From contig OX595994.1 in assembly GCA_951394045.1 (NCBI GenBank), positions 1 to 64,000 on the forward strand: a stretch of 64,000 bases of DNA, written 5' to 3'. The stretch is from Nitzschia sp. DOCU1. Lineage: Eukaryota > Bacillariophyta > Bacillariophyceae > Bacillariales > Bacillariaceae. A program made the translations under genes and the position numbers. The notes below the pieces were generated by a model. It saw nothing but the letters and a program-made list of their open reading frames with translations. It searched no databases and was not told the origin of the DNA. Of this stretch, positions 40,801 through 50,994 are shown in pieces (position 1 is the stretch's first letter; the number at the start of each line of letters is the position of its first letter).

Positions 40801-43788
40801 CTATTGAGAGAGCAGAAGCGCCATTTGGAGGAGTCCTGGGCGCTCAAAACCTACTCGAGCTTTGGGGTACCCAGGAATCCTATTCGGATCTACAGGAGAT
40901 TCTGGATCGAGTCGCGGAGCTATACAGGCGCGAGAAGGAGATTCTACGAAGTATCGAGACCTACGACATCCGAATGGAAGATTCGGTAGATTCTTGCCAA
41001 GCCATTTTGAATTCTATCAATGAACTCCGGGGCTGTCTTGTAATGCCCTCCGCCTCTCGACTGGAGTGTCTTTCCGAACTTCGGAATAGAGTTGAAGAGT
41101 TGCGATCCAAAACCTTGATTGATCGTCTACACTCCTGGATAGAGACCACGACGATGCGATGTTGCCATGCCAGCATGATTGGGGGCGGTCTTGATTCCAA
41201 CGAATACCAACGTTTGGTGCAAGCTCTCTTGTTGGCAGAACGACGAGACAACAACGGAATCTCCAAGGCGTTCTGTACGAGCATCCACACGGCACTCATG
41301 ATGGAAGCCCAAAAGTCCTTTGGTATGGCGTTGCTGAATCCGACCGACTCAGCTACGAACGATGACGATTCCGAGTATGACAAGGAGCTGTTGGCTTTAA
41401 GCACAAAAGCCTACATGGACCCGTCCAAGATGGGCGTTTGGATACAAAACTTGGTGACTATCCGCTTTGATTTTGAGTCATCGAGGAATCTCTTACCGGC
41501 GATTTACCACAAGCTCTGTTGGCAGCTTACGAATGTATTGCAAGCTTTCGTTTCTTTACTAACATGGCACAAGGAGCACGCTACAGAGTCCTCGGGTTCC
41601 GAATCCTACGCTGCAGTATTAATGGTCATCTACAGCGAGCTTGAGGTGCGGCGATCCTCGATCTGGAATACTTGCGTAAAGGTCCTGGAAGAGTGTTTGG
41701 AAGATTATCTAAAATTTTCAGCCAAGAAAAAGTTCTTTCAAATGTCCGACAAAGGATTGCAGGACGAGTCAACGTGGCACCAAGATTTGATGGGACTGGC
41801 TGACGTATTGGGATTGACGGAGCAATTTCTTTCTCTACGAAGGGAGTTTTTGGTGGATGTATCGGAGCAATTCATCAACGACGGGAGCATGCTGCGTGAG
41901 AAATTTTTCGACATTCAAAAGAAGCACTTGCGCGCATTCCATGTTGAGGCCATGAACTCGATGGGTCTTTTGCTGTACCGCGAGGACTGGTCTCTTGTTT
42001 CCCTTCCCAAGACGAAGCCCTTGTCGGACAAAGAAAATGCCGTCGAGTACATCAGGAAGGTAAGATCTCTATTGCTTTTTTCACGATCCAAATTGCCATT
42101 ATCCTGATCACCGTGTTGATACCATGTAGAAAATCGTGACCGAATTGGTTGCGATGGAGAACAGGTCTACGAAGAAGGAAATCCGAAGCCGTCTCAACCG
42201 CTTCGTCATTTGCCGGGACAAAAAGATTGATCATCTGGCGCAATTTGCGGAACACGGCAATCCCTTTGACATTTGTGCTCTCGATGAGATTGGTGTTTCT
42301 ATCGAGGAGGATCTCGTTGACCATCTTCCCGCCATCGATACCAGAATATCCGCCCTATTCGAGTCCTACCTTGGCGCCTCTCCAGTGGTATCTCCTCTCC
42401 TTCCCGCCTGCTTCATTGAAGGCATTTTCCCGTGGCTTTCGAAACTCTTGCTATTGCTGAAAATGCTCCCACCGATTGCCCAAGAAGTCTATGAGGTGTT
42501 TTCCAACATTTCTGATCTTTATATGACTACAGCCTTTCGGATTTGCTCTGGAAGCTGCAAGCACGAAAGGCTTCTTCTAGGAATACAACCTCCTGCGCCG
42601 ACTCTTGACCCAGGCACTATTGCAACGTCCCGCTCGCAGGCTAGCTCTTCTCAAATGTTTGGTTTTGGAAGGCGGCCGCCGTCTCAGCCAAAACCGCAAG
42701 CTGCTATTATTCCGAACTTGCCGCCATTTACAGATGCTGAACTTTGCTCGCCCCTCCCTTGCGAGCTAACAGAAATCGACGCAGTTCGCGATTTGATCAT
42801 GGAAGGACAGGAAAAACTCAAGACTATCGCCAAACTGGATTTGGTAGATGGATGGGTCGTAGATCCGAATCCTGCCGAAAGTCGCAATCTCTCCGATCTC
42901 GTGTGCCGCTCAGCTCGGGTTCTGGAAAAGCGTCAAGCGGCCTCGTGGGGGTATGTCTTTTTGGCTGCAACGCTTCAACTAGCCAGTAACATTGCCAAAC
43001 AGCAACAGTCAGAGGGTGGCCGTAGTCAGGTCTGGGACGACTATGTCTCCAAAGTTATCGCGGCGACTCCGAAATTGGTGGAGATTTGCAATCGTATATC
43101 CTGCATTCGAGCCATCCGGGGACGAGTCATTGTTCAGCAAATTTTGCTCGTCGGGAGCGGCTGGGAAGAGTCCAAACTTCATGAACACCCCAATCAATAT
43201 GTTGATTCGGTGTGTCAATTCGCGGCCTTGTTGTGGTGTTCTCTCTGCAACGCTAACAAAATGCCACTGGGTTCCATTAATAGGATATGGAGTGCTGTGG
43301 TGGAAGGCGGTTTTGCGTCACTTTTGGAAGGCTTTTCACGAATTCCATTTTGCTCGACCGAAGGGCGGGCTCTAATGAGCATGGATTTGGCCTCTTTCAC
43401 CGGTGACATGCGAGGTCGCGCGATCCAAGAACGATTGCAAGGCCATGCGAGCGCTCCTGATCCTCCCCCGGTAGCAACCGTGCGTGGTATGGCATATGTT
43501 GATACCTACATCAAAGTGTTCTACTTTCCGCCCATGGTACGTTTTCGGGAATCGGAATCATAGCGTATCTTTTGGCTCGCTCTCTCACTGTTTTGAGTAT
43601 AGGACGCTTTGAATTGGATTCAAGAAAACTTTGAAGACTACCGAATGAACCACATGGTCGCATTAATTGTCGGTTCGGCCGTGTCTTCGTCTGAAAATCG
43701 CAGGGAATCTCTGGTGAAGTTGGTAAATACGGTCAAGGAATTGTACAAGAAACATTCCAAGGAGCCTGCCAAGGTTGCGAGCATTTAG
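37854..43788 (+). CDS. VPS50: Vps50/syndetin (CCDC132)-like EARP tethering-complex subunit
   Basis: Three exons, 37854-42059, 42130-43536 and 43603-43788 (GT-AG, phase 0), give 1932 residues. Vps50 is the subunit that defines EARP, the tether for endosomal recycling. The first 850 or so residues are disordered and acidic; two EDFGDF/DDFGDF motifs (residues 264-268 and 308-312) match the adaptor-ear ligand consensus. About 860-1120 is helical, like the Vps54_N region (DGYLWKSS, ELYRREKEILRSIETYDI). The C-terminal domain fits syndetin_C: ALMSMDLASFTG, VDTYIKVFYFPPM, then DALNWIQENFEDY, corresponding to the conserved YIKAYY...W end of the family. Human syndetin is about half this length; the difference is the N-terminal extension. 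Start: ATG at 37854; the open frame upstream begins at a TTG. Part of the gene was duplicated to 14357-16005. Confidence 0.85.
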
Positions 43789-45076
43789 GGAAGCAAAATT
43801 TTGATTTGACGAACCAAAAGTACTATTAGCTAATAGGTTGCTATGCGTCTTCTTCTTGCTTACGTCGCCGCGGCGGCTTTCCTCCTCGCCTGCTTGTTCG
43901 TTTTCTCGCTAGCCGGCCTCCGGCCAGAATAGTTTAGGTAGTGCTACAGTGATAGATTGTGCCCTTCTTGGTATTATCCAGCTGGGGCAATGCGATTCCA
44001 AGTACTACGAAGCTTGCTGGAATAAGTAAAGGCAGCCATGGTCGTCGATCCTTGGGCCGCCATAATAAACAACCAGTGTTGTAAGGACTCTACTGCTAGG
44101 ATACTACCGGTACGTCCCCCGGTAAGCCTCGTTCAGAATCGCGATCTGCACCCGTGATCTTAGTCAAACCAATCAACTGAATGAGAATTGTGAACTCATA
44201 ACCTAAAATTCCGAACGGCGCATTTGAACATGCGCATTGTCAACCAACGTCCATGTTCAAATGGGGTTCCCGCGCGTCCGGGAGTCAAATGAGTCGATCT
44301 GGGTAGTTATGCCACCTCTACGACTTCTCAACCCGGTAACTAGTGTCCCCATTGCTATTTCCTCGCTCTATCCTGACTTGGAACATGTTGCACATGGTTG
44401 ATAACGCAAGAGTAGTGGTGCAGGGACGAGAAATGGGGAGCAACGAATACTGTCGTGTGAGTCAAAATTCTGGACACAAGATTTGATTTCTTCGTTCAAA
44501 TATATCTCTGAACGAGAGAATTTGATCCGATCAAAGTTTAATTAGGAGTTTTAGACAATGCCCGCTTCGGGTAGTACTGTACGTCGCTCTAAGACTCTGC
44601 TCGCGCGGGAATTTCGACCAAAATCGATGCGCGGCACATTTTTTGCCAGACTGACTGTTCGTCGGGATCATGGAGATGCCACGCACAGCCATCCACCACC
44701 TTGTTTTGTTGATTTGCTGCGTGCAGCGCCTTTTGTTTTCCACCAACGGCAATCCCCATTAGCTAGCGTCCACACGTTAACTCTACTCTAAACGATGTGC
44801 TTTCAACAGTTGCATTATTGACGATGCTCGCTTTGCTGTGCTGGTATCGCAAGAGTCCGCTCCGCCTCAGCAGCAGTTTCCATGACGTCCTCGGCGGCAC
44901 TTGAAACGATGGATTTAACGTCCAGGGACCGCTTCTAGCTAGCAATAGCTATCTTGCTGGTAGCCTAGCCAACGTGCCATATATTCAGCAATCTTGGATA
45001 CGTGGCGCTGTTCACGATGACTTGAATGACTTGAAGGAGAGAGACCTGCTGGATCGGTGACAATCTCAACCCATCA
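43789..45076. other. Intergenic, no gene seen
   Basis: 1.3 kb without a recognised gene. A 77-codon frame at 44558-44791 begins with ATG but has no features I would defend. Confidence 0.35.
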
Positions 45077-45166
45077 ATACACGGTTCTTGCAAGATGTGG
45101 CAGGGGAGACCCCAGATCGGATTCATTCTGGGATTTCCCCCGCCACGTCTTGCAAGAACCGTGTAT
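45077..45166. repeat. Long hairpin 1 (about 41-bp arms)
   Basis: Left arm 45077-45117 and right arm 45125-45166 are near-perfect inverted copies (start ATACACGGTTCTTGCAAGA, end TCTTGCAAGAACCGTGTAT), with four or so mismatches and a 7-base loop. As RNA it would make a stable miRNA-precursor-like stem; as DNA, a foldback element. Confidence 0.9.
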
Positions 45167-45283
45167 ACTGATGTCGACGTCAGAGCCAGGCCAGGCGTAC
45201 ATGAAAACACTCGTTGGTTCCGAAGTAGGAGCATTGCTCCCTGCGGGGCCCTCAGTTACTGCTGCATGGAGCTGACGCCTTCA

Positions 45284-45428
45284 GGTAACCGGTCCTCTCC
45301 ACACTGTTGTAAACGAAGTCCAGAAATTAAAACAAAGGTTGCAGTGCGTGGGGGGAAACGCCACGCACTGCAACCCTTGATTTACTTTCTCGAATTCGTT
45401 TACAATAGTGTGGAGAGGACCGCTAACC
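45284..45428. repeat. Long hairpin 2 (about 68-bp arms)
   Basis: Left arm 45284-45352 and right arm 45361-45428. The outer stem pairs CGGTCCTCTCCACACT with its complement, the inner stem pairs GGTTGCAGTGCGTGG with CCACGCACTGCAACC, and the middle is imperfect. The loop is about 8 bases. It lies 118 bp from hairpin 1 and has a different sequence. Confidence 0.9.
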
Positions 45429-45696
45429 AGCCTGGTTAATGCAATGGTATATGCAGGTTGCAAGATAGTGGCAGTTTCCTGGGGATCTAGAGCAGAGTCG
45501 TTTTGAACTGCTCGATTGCCAAAAAGAGCGAAGCAACGACTTGAGAGTTAATGGGACAGAAGCAGTTCGAGTCTGCTGTCATCTTGCTCATATCTTAAAG
45601 CTTGCGCCCTGAAAGCGGACGATCTAATAACATTGTTTGGCGGAATGATTTTCGAAGAATTCTTCTTCTTGCACTAACGTCGTTGTCCAAAACACC

Positions 45697-46385
45697 TCAC
45701 TGCCACATTCGGAACAAACTCCGCCGACAGAAAGAATCATGGTCAGTGAAGAAGCATGTAGGTGATTGTGTTGGAGACACTGAAGCGCTGCTACCACCGA
45801 AAGGAGTTGTAGACAAGTTGGACGGGGCAACTTTGGACGAAGCTGGTCTCTGTTTTACGAGACTCGTCGGTGGCGACACAGAACCGGGTTCCGTGGACGG
45901 AGCTTCCGCAGGACTTCGAAAATGGAAAAGACGCCCCAGCATCTGGCGACAAGAATCTTGAAAGGCAATGTTTGCACTTTGGAAGACTCGGAATTCGGGG
46001 TAGCACAAATCGGGATCATCAGGTGCGTAAAATTCGTTGAACGTGCTCAATGCTTCAGGGCCAATAGATTCGCTTACATTCCTGGCTACCTCTGGAATGG
46101 CAAATTAATTGCCAAGGCAATCTCGAATAAGGCACCAAACTCACATTCGGCTACTTGGAGATCGCGGTAGTCAAGAGTGGATGGAGCCGAAGCGCCCAAT
46201 ACCACGCCTAACTTCTCCATAAAGAACTCGGGCTCGGTCGGACCCCGGTTGCTCGCAATGCTAGATCCTGTATTGTTCGACCGGGGGCAAGCACGCATTT
46301 GCTCCTGTTTCTCAAGATCAAGTGTTCCCTTCTGCTTCGGAAGATCAACCAAACCGATCTTAACGACGTTGCAACCCTCCTCCGA
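45697..46385 (-). pseudogene. Decayed or frameshifted unknown gene
   Basis: On the minus strand, ESEEGCNVVKIGLVDLPKQK (from about 46385) leads to MRACPRSNNTGSS, PTEPEFFMEKLGVVLGASAP and ECEFGALFEIALAINL, then the frame changes near 46105 and continues PEVARNVSESIGPEALSTFN, DDPDLCYPEFRVFQSANIAF and a Ser/Pro-rich tail to a stop at 45697. The two halves look like one protein. Upstream, TGA interrupts the reading inside the 281-bp repeat. Family not recognised. Confidence 0.5.
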
Positions 46386-47179
46386 TTCTTTTCAACGTAG
46401 CGTCTCCAGAACTTTGATTTCCAAGGTCAACGCTCTGCCCTCCTGCGACGAAGGCGACTGAGCAGAAGGCGAAATTCCTTGTCGGACAATCTCGGCGTCT
46501 GCAACGTTACGGAATTATGGATCGCAATATCTCTCTGCCAAATGGCAAAATCGCTTTGCCAAATGGCAGAGCGATATTGTGATCCTTATTTCCTTAACGC
46601 CGCCCCACCACCACTCCTCGGAAGATCGAACAAACCGATCTTACCGACGTTGCAACCCTCCTCCGATTCTTTTCAACGTAGCGTCCCCAGAACTTTGATT
46701 TCCAAGGTCAACGCTCTGCCCTCCTGCGACGAAGGCGACTGAGCAGAAGGCGAAATTCCTTGTCGGACAATCTCGGCGTCTACAACGTTACGGAACTATG
46801 GATCGCAATATCGCTCTGCCAAATGGCAAAATCGCTTTGCCAAATGGCAGAGCGATATTGTGATCCTTATTTCCTTAACGCCGCCCCACCACCATTCCTC
46901 GGAAGATCGAACAAACCGATCTTAACGACGTTGCAACACTCCTCTGATTCTTTTCAACGTAGCGTCTCCAGAACTTTGATTTCCAAGGTCAACGCTCTGC
47001 CCTCCTGCGACGAAGGCGACTGAGCAGAAGGCGAAATTCCTTGTCGGACAATCTCGGCGTCTGCAACGTTACGGAATTATGGATCGCAATATCTCTCTGC
47101 CAAATGGCAAAATCGCTTTGCCAAATGGCAGAGCGATATTGTGATCCTTATTTCCTTAACGCCGCCCCACCACCACTCC
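46339..47179. repeat. 281-bp tandem repeat, three copies
   Basis: Copies at 46339-46619, 46620-46900 and 46901-47179 are nearly identical, each starting CGGAAGATC(A/G)A(C/A)CAAACCGATCTTA. Each unit contains an internal hairpin of about 31-bp arms (GATCGCAATAT...TCTGCCAAATGGC facing GCCAAATGGCAGAGCGATAT). The start of copy 1 is the 5' part of the decayed minus-strand gene, so the unit arose from that locus. Confidence 0.93.
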
Positions 47180-47624
47180 TGCTACTTCATGACTGTTGCG
47201 GCTGCGTCGGCAGCTAGTACTTCACGCGGCGCCAGTAGAGCATCCGCTTTCTTCCTAACATTATAGTAGTAGCAGAGCAGAGCTATCGCAGTACTAAACG
47301 CTTTTCGGCATAGGATTCCGCACGACCCCGTGTCGTAACACTATTTGATATCCTTAGATTTCACAACACGCAATTTCGAAAAATAAGATTTCGGAACTGC
47401 GAAGTCGGACGATAACGAGCATACTTTAGCCCATGCCGCTCCACATCGAATGGTGCCCAAAGCATCCATCTCCCTCCAAAAGATGCTGCATGCAGTCATC
47501 ATTTCGCCCCGGCAATGTCGTTTCTCTTTGCTGGTAAAGGATTTGTGCTGCGGGGGTTCAACGGGCTGTAGTTTGCGGCCAACGATATTGCTACTACGGA
47601 AGAATCGTTAAAGCTGCTGTGGAC
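47180..47624. other. Gap upstream of the oxygenase-like gene
   Basis: About 0.45 kb after the tandem repeat, with no recognised gene; probably includes the promoter of the next gene. Confidence 0.35.
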
Positions 47625-48902
47625 ATGACTTATGCGGGCCTGACGTCGCGGTCTCGACGGTCTCGATGGGCCGTCCCGTGCATCCTTTCAGTTGCAATCG
47701 CCACAGTCGACAAGACGTTTTCGCTGGTGCCCCCATCTAGAAACGTCCAAGTCTGGGACAATGTTTTGGCACCCCAACAATGCCTCGACTTGCATGAACT
47801 AGCGACAGACCATTTAAGTCGAGTGGACGACGACGAGAACGATTCGCACATTTTCTGCTGGAACCCCCTGAAGGAACGCAACGAACAGTCTCAGTTAAAT
47901 GTTTATACTCCACTGGAATTCGCAATCGGGTCCATTTTGCAGGAACTGGGGGAAGAAGAATGTATCCCTACCACCGGCATCCCATCAAAGTCAACTTCAT
48001 ATGTGATCGAATACTGGACACGCCAAGACTATTTGGACCTCGAAGTCCATTCCGATATCGACGAGGGTTTGGATGAACTTCGATATCCTGCATTTGGCCA
48101 CGTACTGTACTTGCTAGCACAACGAGAAGAAACAGAAGTGGACTCCTCGGCATCTTATACATCTGGAGCATTCAAAAGTGGGGGCGAAAATGCCGGCACG
48201 GCCATTGTCGGACCCACTTGTGTCTTTCCCGACAAGCTGGGTGGCTGGAATACTACTAGCAGCACTGGCAATGGACTGATGAAAGTGACGCATTTGGTAA
48301 CGGTTCCCGTCAAATCTGGTCGTCTATTGAGATTCGTTGGAAACGCCATGCATGCCGTTCCCAAGCCACTGGTGCGATGGTTTCATTCGGTTGACGATCA
48401 AGAAGAAATGGTCGAAGACGACGATGATGAAGGTTTGGTGCGTTCGGTGATTCTATTTAATGTCTGGCATGAGCAGGGGCCTAGCAGTGCGCATACTATT
48501 GGCCAGAACTATTTTATGGAACGCAATGGGAGACTACCAGACGGTATTTCACTTGACGATGATGACGGCCAAGGGGATCCAATTGAGCACGTGGCAAAAC
48601 CCGAGGTTGATCGTCGGCTAGAGCAACAACAAAAATGGGAACAGGAATTTGGCAGCGACTACCGAACGCTCCGTTGCCGTCCTAGGTCAAAGTGGAATTC
48701 TGTCGCGATTGAGGACGACAGCAATGTCGGCAACGGCTACACACCTGGCACAATACAAATGGCGCTCATGGGGAACGCTAGGCGTCGACTTAACACTCAA
48801 AAGTATGTCAAAATGCAAGGAAATCTGGCAGCGATTCAGGATGGCCTCCAAGATTCAATGATCCCCAGGAGTTTCAGACTGACGGATGAAAACAGCGCTT
48901 GA
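47625..48902 (+). CDS. 2-oxoglutarate/Fe(II) oxygenase-like protein
   Basis: A 425-residue single-exon protein. The N-terminus (WAVPCILSVAIATVD after a basic stretch) looks like a signal peptide or anchor. The core has the iron-ligand pattern of double-stranded beta-helix oxygenases: H142-x-D144 in LEVHSDIDEG and H243 in GRLLRFVGNAMHAVPKP, with FGHVLYLLA and SVILFNVWHEQGP as flanking beta strands and an Arg (VKSGRLLRF) near the distal His. The C-terminal 130 residues are acidic or disordered and may be unrelated. The family hydroxylates proteins, lipids or small molecules; the substrate cannot be told. The open frame starts at a GTG at 47619; the first ATG is 47625. Confidence 0.68.
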   Translation: MTYAGLTSRSRRSRWAVPCILSVAIATVDKTFSLVPPSRNVQVWDNVLAPQQCLDLHELATDHLSRVDDDENDSHIFCWNPLKERNEQSQLNVYTPLEFAIGSILQELGEEECIPTTGIPSKSTSYVIEYWTRQDYLDLEVHSDIDEGLDELRYPAFGHVLYLLAQREETEVDSSASYTSGAFKSGGENAGTAIVGPTCVFPDKLGGWNTTSSTGNGLMKVTHLVTVPVKSGRLLRFVGNAMHAVPKPLVRWFHSVDDQEEMVEDDDDEGLVRSVILFNVWHEQGPSSAHTIGQNYFMERNGRLPDGISLDDDDGQGDPIEHVAKPEVDRRLEQQQKWEQEFGSDYRTLRCRPRSKWNSVAIEDDSNVGNGYTPGTIQMALMGNARRRLNTQKYVKMQGNLAAIQDGLQDSMIPRSFRLTDENSA

Positions 48903-48934
48903 TACGTAAACTAGGTTAATAGTAAACAACAGCT

Positions 48935-49747
48935 CTAGAATATGCTTGTCTTCGAGGAGGCCACTAGTTGATCCAAATGCGTCCAAAGCTTTGGATCGTC
49001 AAAGTTCCGGATAGTCATATGGCATCCAGCTGCTTTCAGTGTAGATTCTTCCTGGCCCGACAAAATCCCGACGACAAATGCGCCTGCTGCTACCCCAGCA
49101 GTGGCCCCCGATGGTGAATCTTCAAAGACGATGCAGTCTTCCGCTAAAACCCCAAGTCGTTTACATGCCGTCAAATAGGGACAGGGATCCGGTTTTGGCC
49201 TCTCGCACTCGTCTCCTATTATTAGGAGATCTTTGTCAAACCATTTGTCATAGCCGATCCCTGACAGCATCGCCTCTGCATTTAGCCGTGGGGCATTGGT
49301 TATGGCAGCCTTGCCCAAACCATTCGAGTCAATCCAGTCTCGCAGTCGATCCAAACCCGGCATCTGACGCTCTTTCAAAGACGACTGTGCTACTTCTCGA
49401 AATCGAGCCTCCTTTGCTTTGGACCATTCTTCTCTCTTGTCTATTGACCAGTCCGGAAAGAAATCGGAGGTAATCAACGAGTTGGCGCGGCCCGAGATCC
49501 ACTTGCGAAATAAGGCCTCGTCAATCGGCACATTGTCGTTGAATCCATCCTCTTTTAGTAATAACTCTCGAAACACTGCAAGATGTATCGGGTCAGAGTT
49601 CACTAATGTGCCGTCGATATCAAACAGCACTGCAGAAACCCCACTTCTCCTACTCGGAGGCACCACCTGCAAAGATTCCACCAAGCTTCCTCCAGCAACC
49701 ATGACGGAGACGAAGGTAAACGACCCTCCGGTGACTATGACCTTCAT
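48935..49747 (-). CDS. HAD-superfamily hydrolase, beta-phosphoglucomutase-like
   Basis: Core HAD phosphatase/mutase: motif I is FDIDGTLVNSD (nucleophile D43, acid D45 counting from the ATG at 49747), motif II AAITNAPR (T/S after AIT), motif III Lys in RPKPDPCPYL, and motif IV FEDSPSGATAG. A helical cap (FRELLLKEDGF...) sits between motifs I and II. Families with this layout act on small sugar phosphates; the substrate is not known. The ATG at 49747 gives 270 residues; 49702 (MVAGGSL) is a shorter choice. The open frame goes on upstream to 50014 from a TTG and contains no ATG before 49747, so if it is coding a further 5' exon is needed. It ends 33 bp from the convergent oxygenase-like gene. 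Confidence 0.88.
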   Translation of the reverse strand: MKVIVTGGSFTFVSVMVAGGSLVESLQVVPPSRRSGVSAVLFDIDGTLVNSDPIHLAVFRELLLKEDGFNDNVPIDEALFRKWISGRANSLITSDFFPDWSIDKREEWSKAKEARFREVAQSSLKERQMPGLDRLRDWIDSNGLGKAAITNAPRLNAEAMLSGIGYDKWFDKDLLIIGDECERPKPDPCPYLTACKRLGVLAEDCIVFEDSPSGATAGVAAGAFVVGILSGQEESTLKAAGCHMTIRNFDDPKLWTHLDQLVASSKTSIF

Positions 49748-50604
49748 TCCAGATTGGCTGGGGTCGTACAGCTGTGCGTCTGTAATAATGATGACGGGTG
49801 AAGGATATGCATGCTTACATCGCAAGCAAGATATGATTGTCTTTCGTCCGATCGTTATTGCCGCGTCTTTTCGTTCTGTACTTTTCAATGACGTCAGTCC
49901 TTCCGTATTTAAAATATCCTGTACTTTGACAACTTCGATTTCGGATGACGTTTCGGGACGTCGGCTTCCGGAATGATTCAGCAGCGCTCCATTTCCGTTG
50001 GCAGCATAAAGCAAGGCCTACTTCCACCGCATGTTTGTCTCTCTATCGGCTTCAACAGCTCACAAGGGAGACTGCGAGGCATACTAGTCTTGTAAGTCTT
50101 TCCCAATGCGGATACTTTTAACGCTCAGCCAACAGCTGTCCAATCAAACTAGGAGTTAATTAGTGACAACAAGAAGCACTTGCTGTAGATGCACTTTCGT
50201 CATCGGCACATGCCGAAAGTAAAAAGGCCGCTGGCCATCAAGATTCCCTATTCCTCGCATCCGGCTGTTCCCGTCGTCTGGCAAGTCACATCGATTGTCC
50301 TTCAACTGCCTTCTAAATCATTGTTGTGCCCATCTGTTGCCTGTGTCCACAGCATCGTCCCTTTCCTCACCAAATGACGAAGCAAAAACATTAGTCAGAC
50401 GAATTATGTTGAAGGCAACGACTACATTTCTACCTCGGGAATTCTTCCGCGACTTCGCCAGGGTCCGCCTTCTGTACATCTTTACGCGGATACCTACCAG
50501 CAGATAAAAAATGGACGTCAAGTTCTTTCAGATTGCTTTCTCGCAGTGCTTGGATTTTGAAACAACTGGGCCACAAAGCGTTCTTGTAACAGCTAACGAA
50601 CGTA
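49748..50604. other. Gap between divergent genes, no gene seen
   Basis: About 0.85 kb; its left 270 bp are an open minus-strand frame without ATG, possibly leader or extra exon of the HAD gene. Nothing else was recognised. Confidence 0.35.
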
Positions 50605-50994
50605 ATGTCGATCGCTTTGCAACGCTCTTCGTCCGACGAGGCAATCAAGAGGACCGGCCTGGATATGGATCCTCCACCGAGATGGTTGTTCGAAACTCCC
50701 ACCGAAGGGCGAGACGGAAACAATTCCTCGTCGTCGTCTTCTTCTAATGAAGAGTCTGGCGAGGACGACGATTATAAGAGACCGGTTGCACCTCTGGCGC
50801 CTCGACCCAGCCAAAAAAGGTCCAGTGACACCATGATCTACGCCCCTCTCGACCCTATTACGATGCCCGACTTGGATGCGCCCATGGGCAAACCCCTTGT
50901 ATTCAAGCCGACTTCCAAGCCCCGAAGGAAGATATTGGCGGCGCCCCGTCCCATCCGGGCAAGGCCGCCGTCTGCTGGCCCAAACTTTTGCTGA
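50605..50994 (+). CDS. Short disordered protein, unknown
   Basis: A 129-residue frame with an ATG. It is Ser-rich (a run of seven) then acidic (EESGEDDDY), followed by a Pro/Lys/Arg-rich end (KPRRKILAAPRPIRARPP). No domain, signal peptide or membrane segment. Composition is typical of a real but disordered protein; it may be one exon of a larger gene. Function unknown. Confidence 0.45.
   Translation: MSIALQRSSSDEAIKRTGLDMDPPPRWLFETPTEGRDGNNSSSSSSSNEESGEDDDYKRPVAPLAPRPSQKRSSDTMIYAPLDPITMPDLDAPMGKPLVFKPTSKPRRKILAAPRPIRARPPSAGPNFC

Noticed and set aside
49419..49976. 185-codon plus-strand frame
   Set aside because: Antisense to the HAD hydrolase, whose four motifs are clear.
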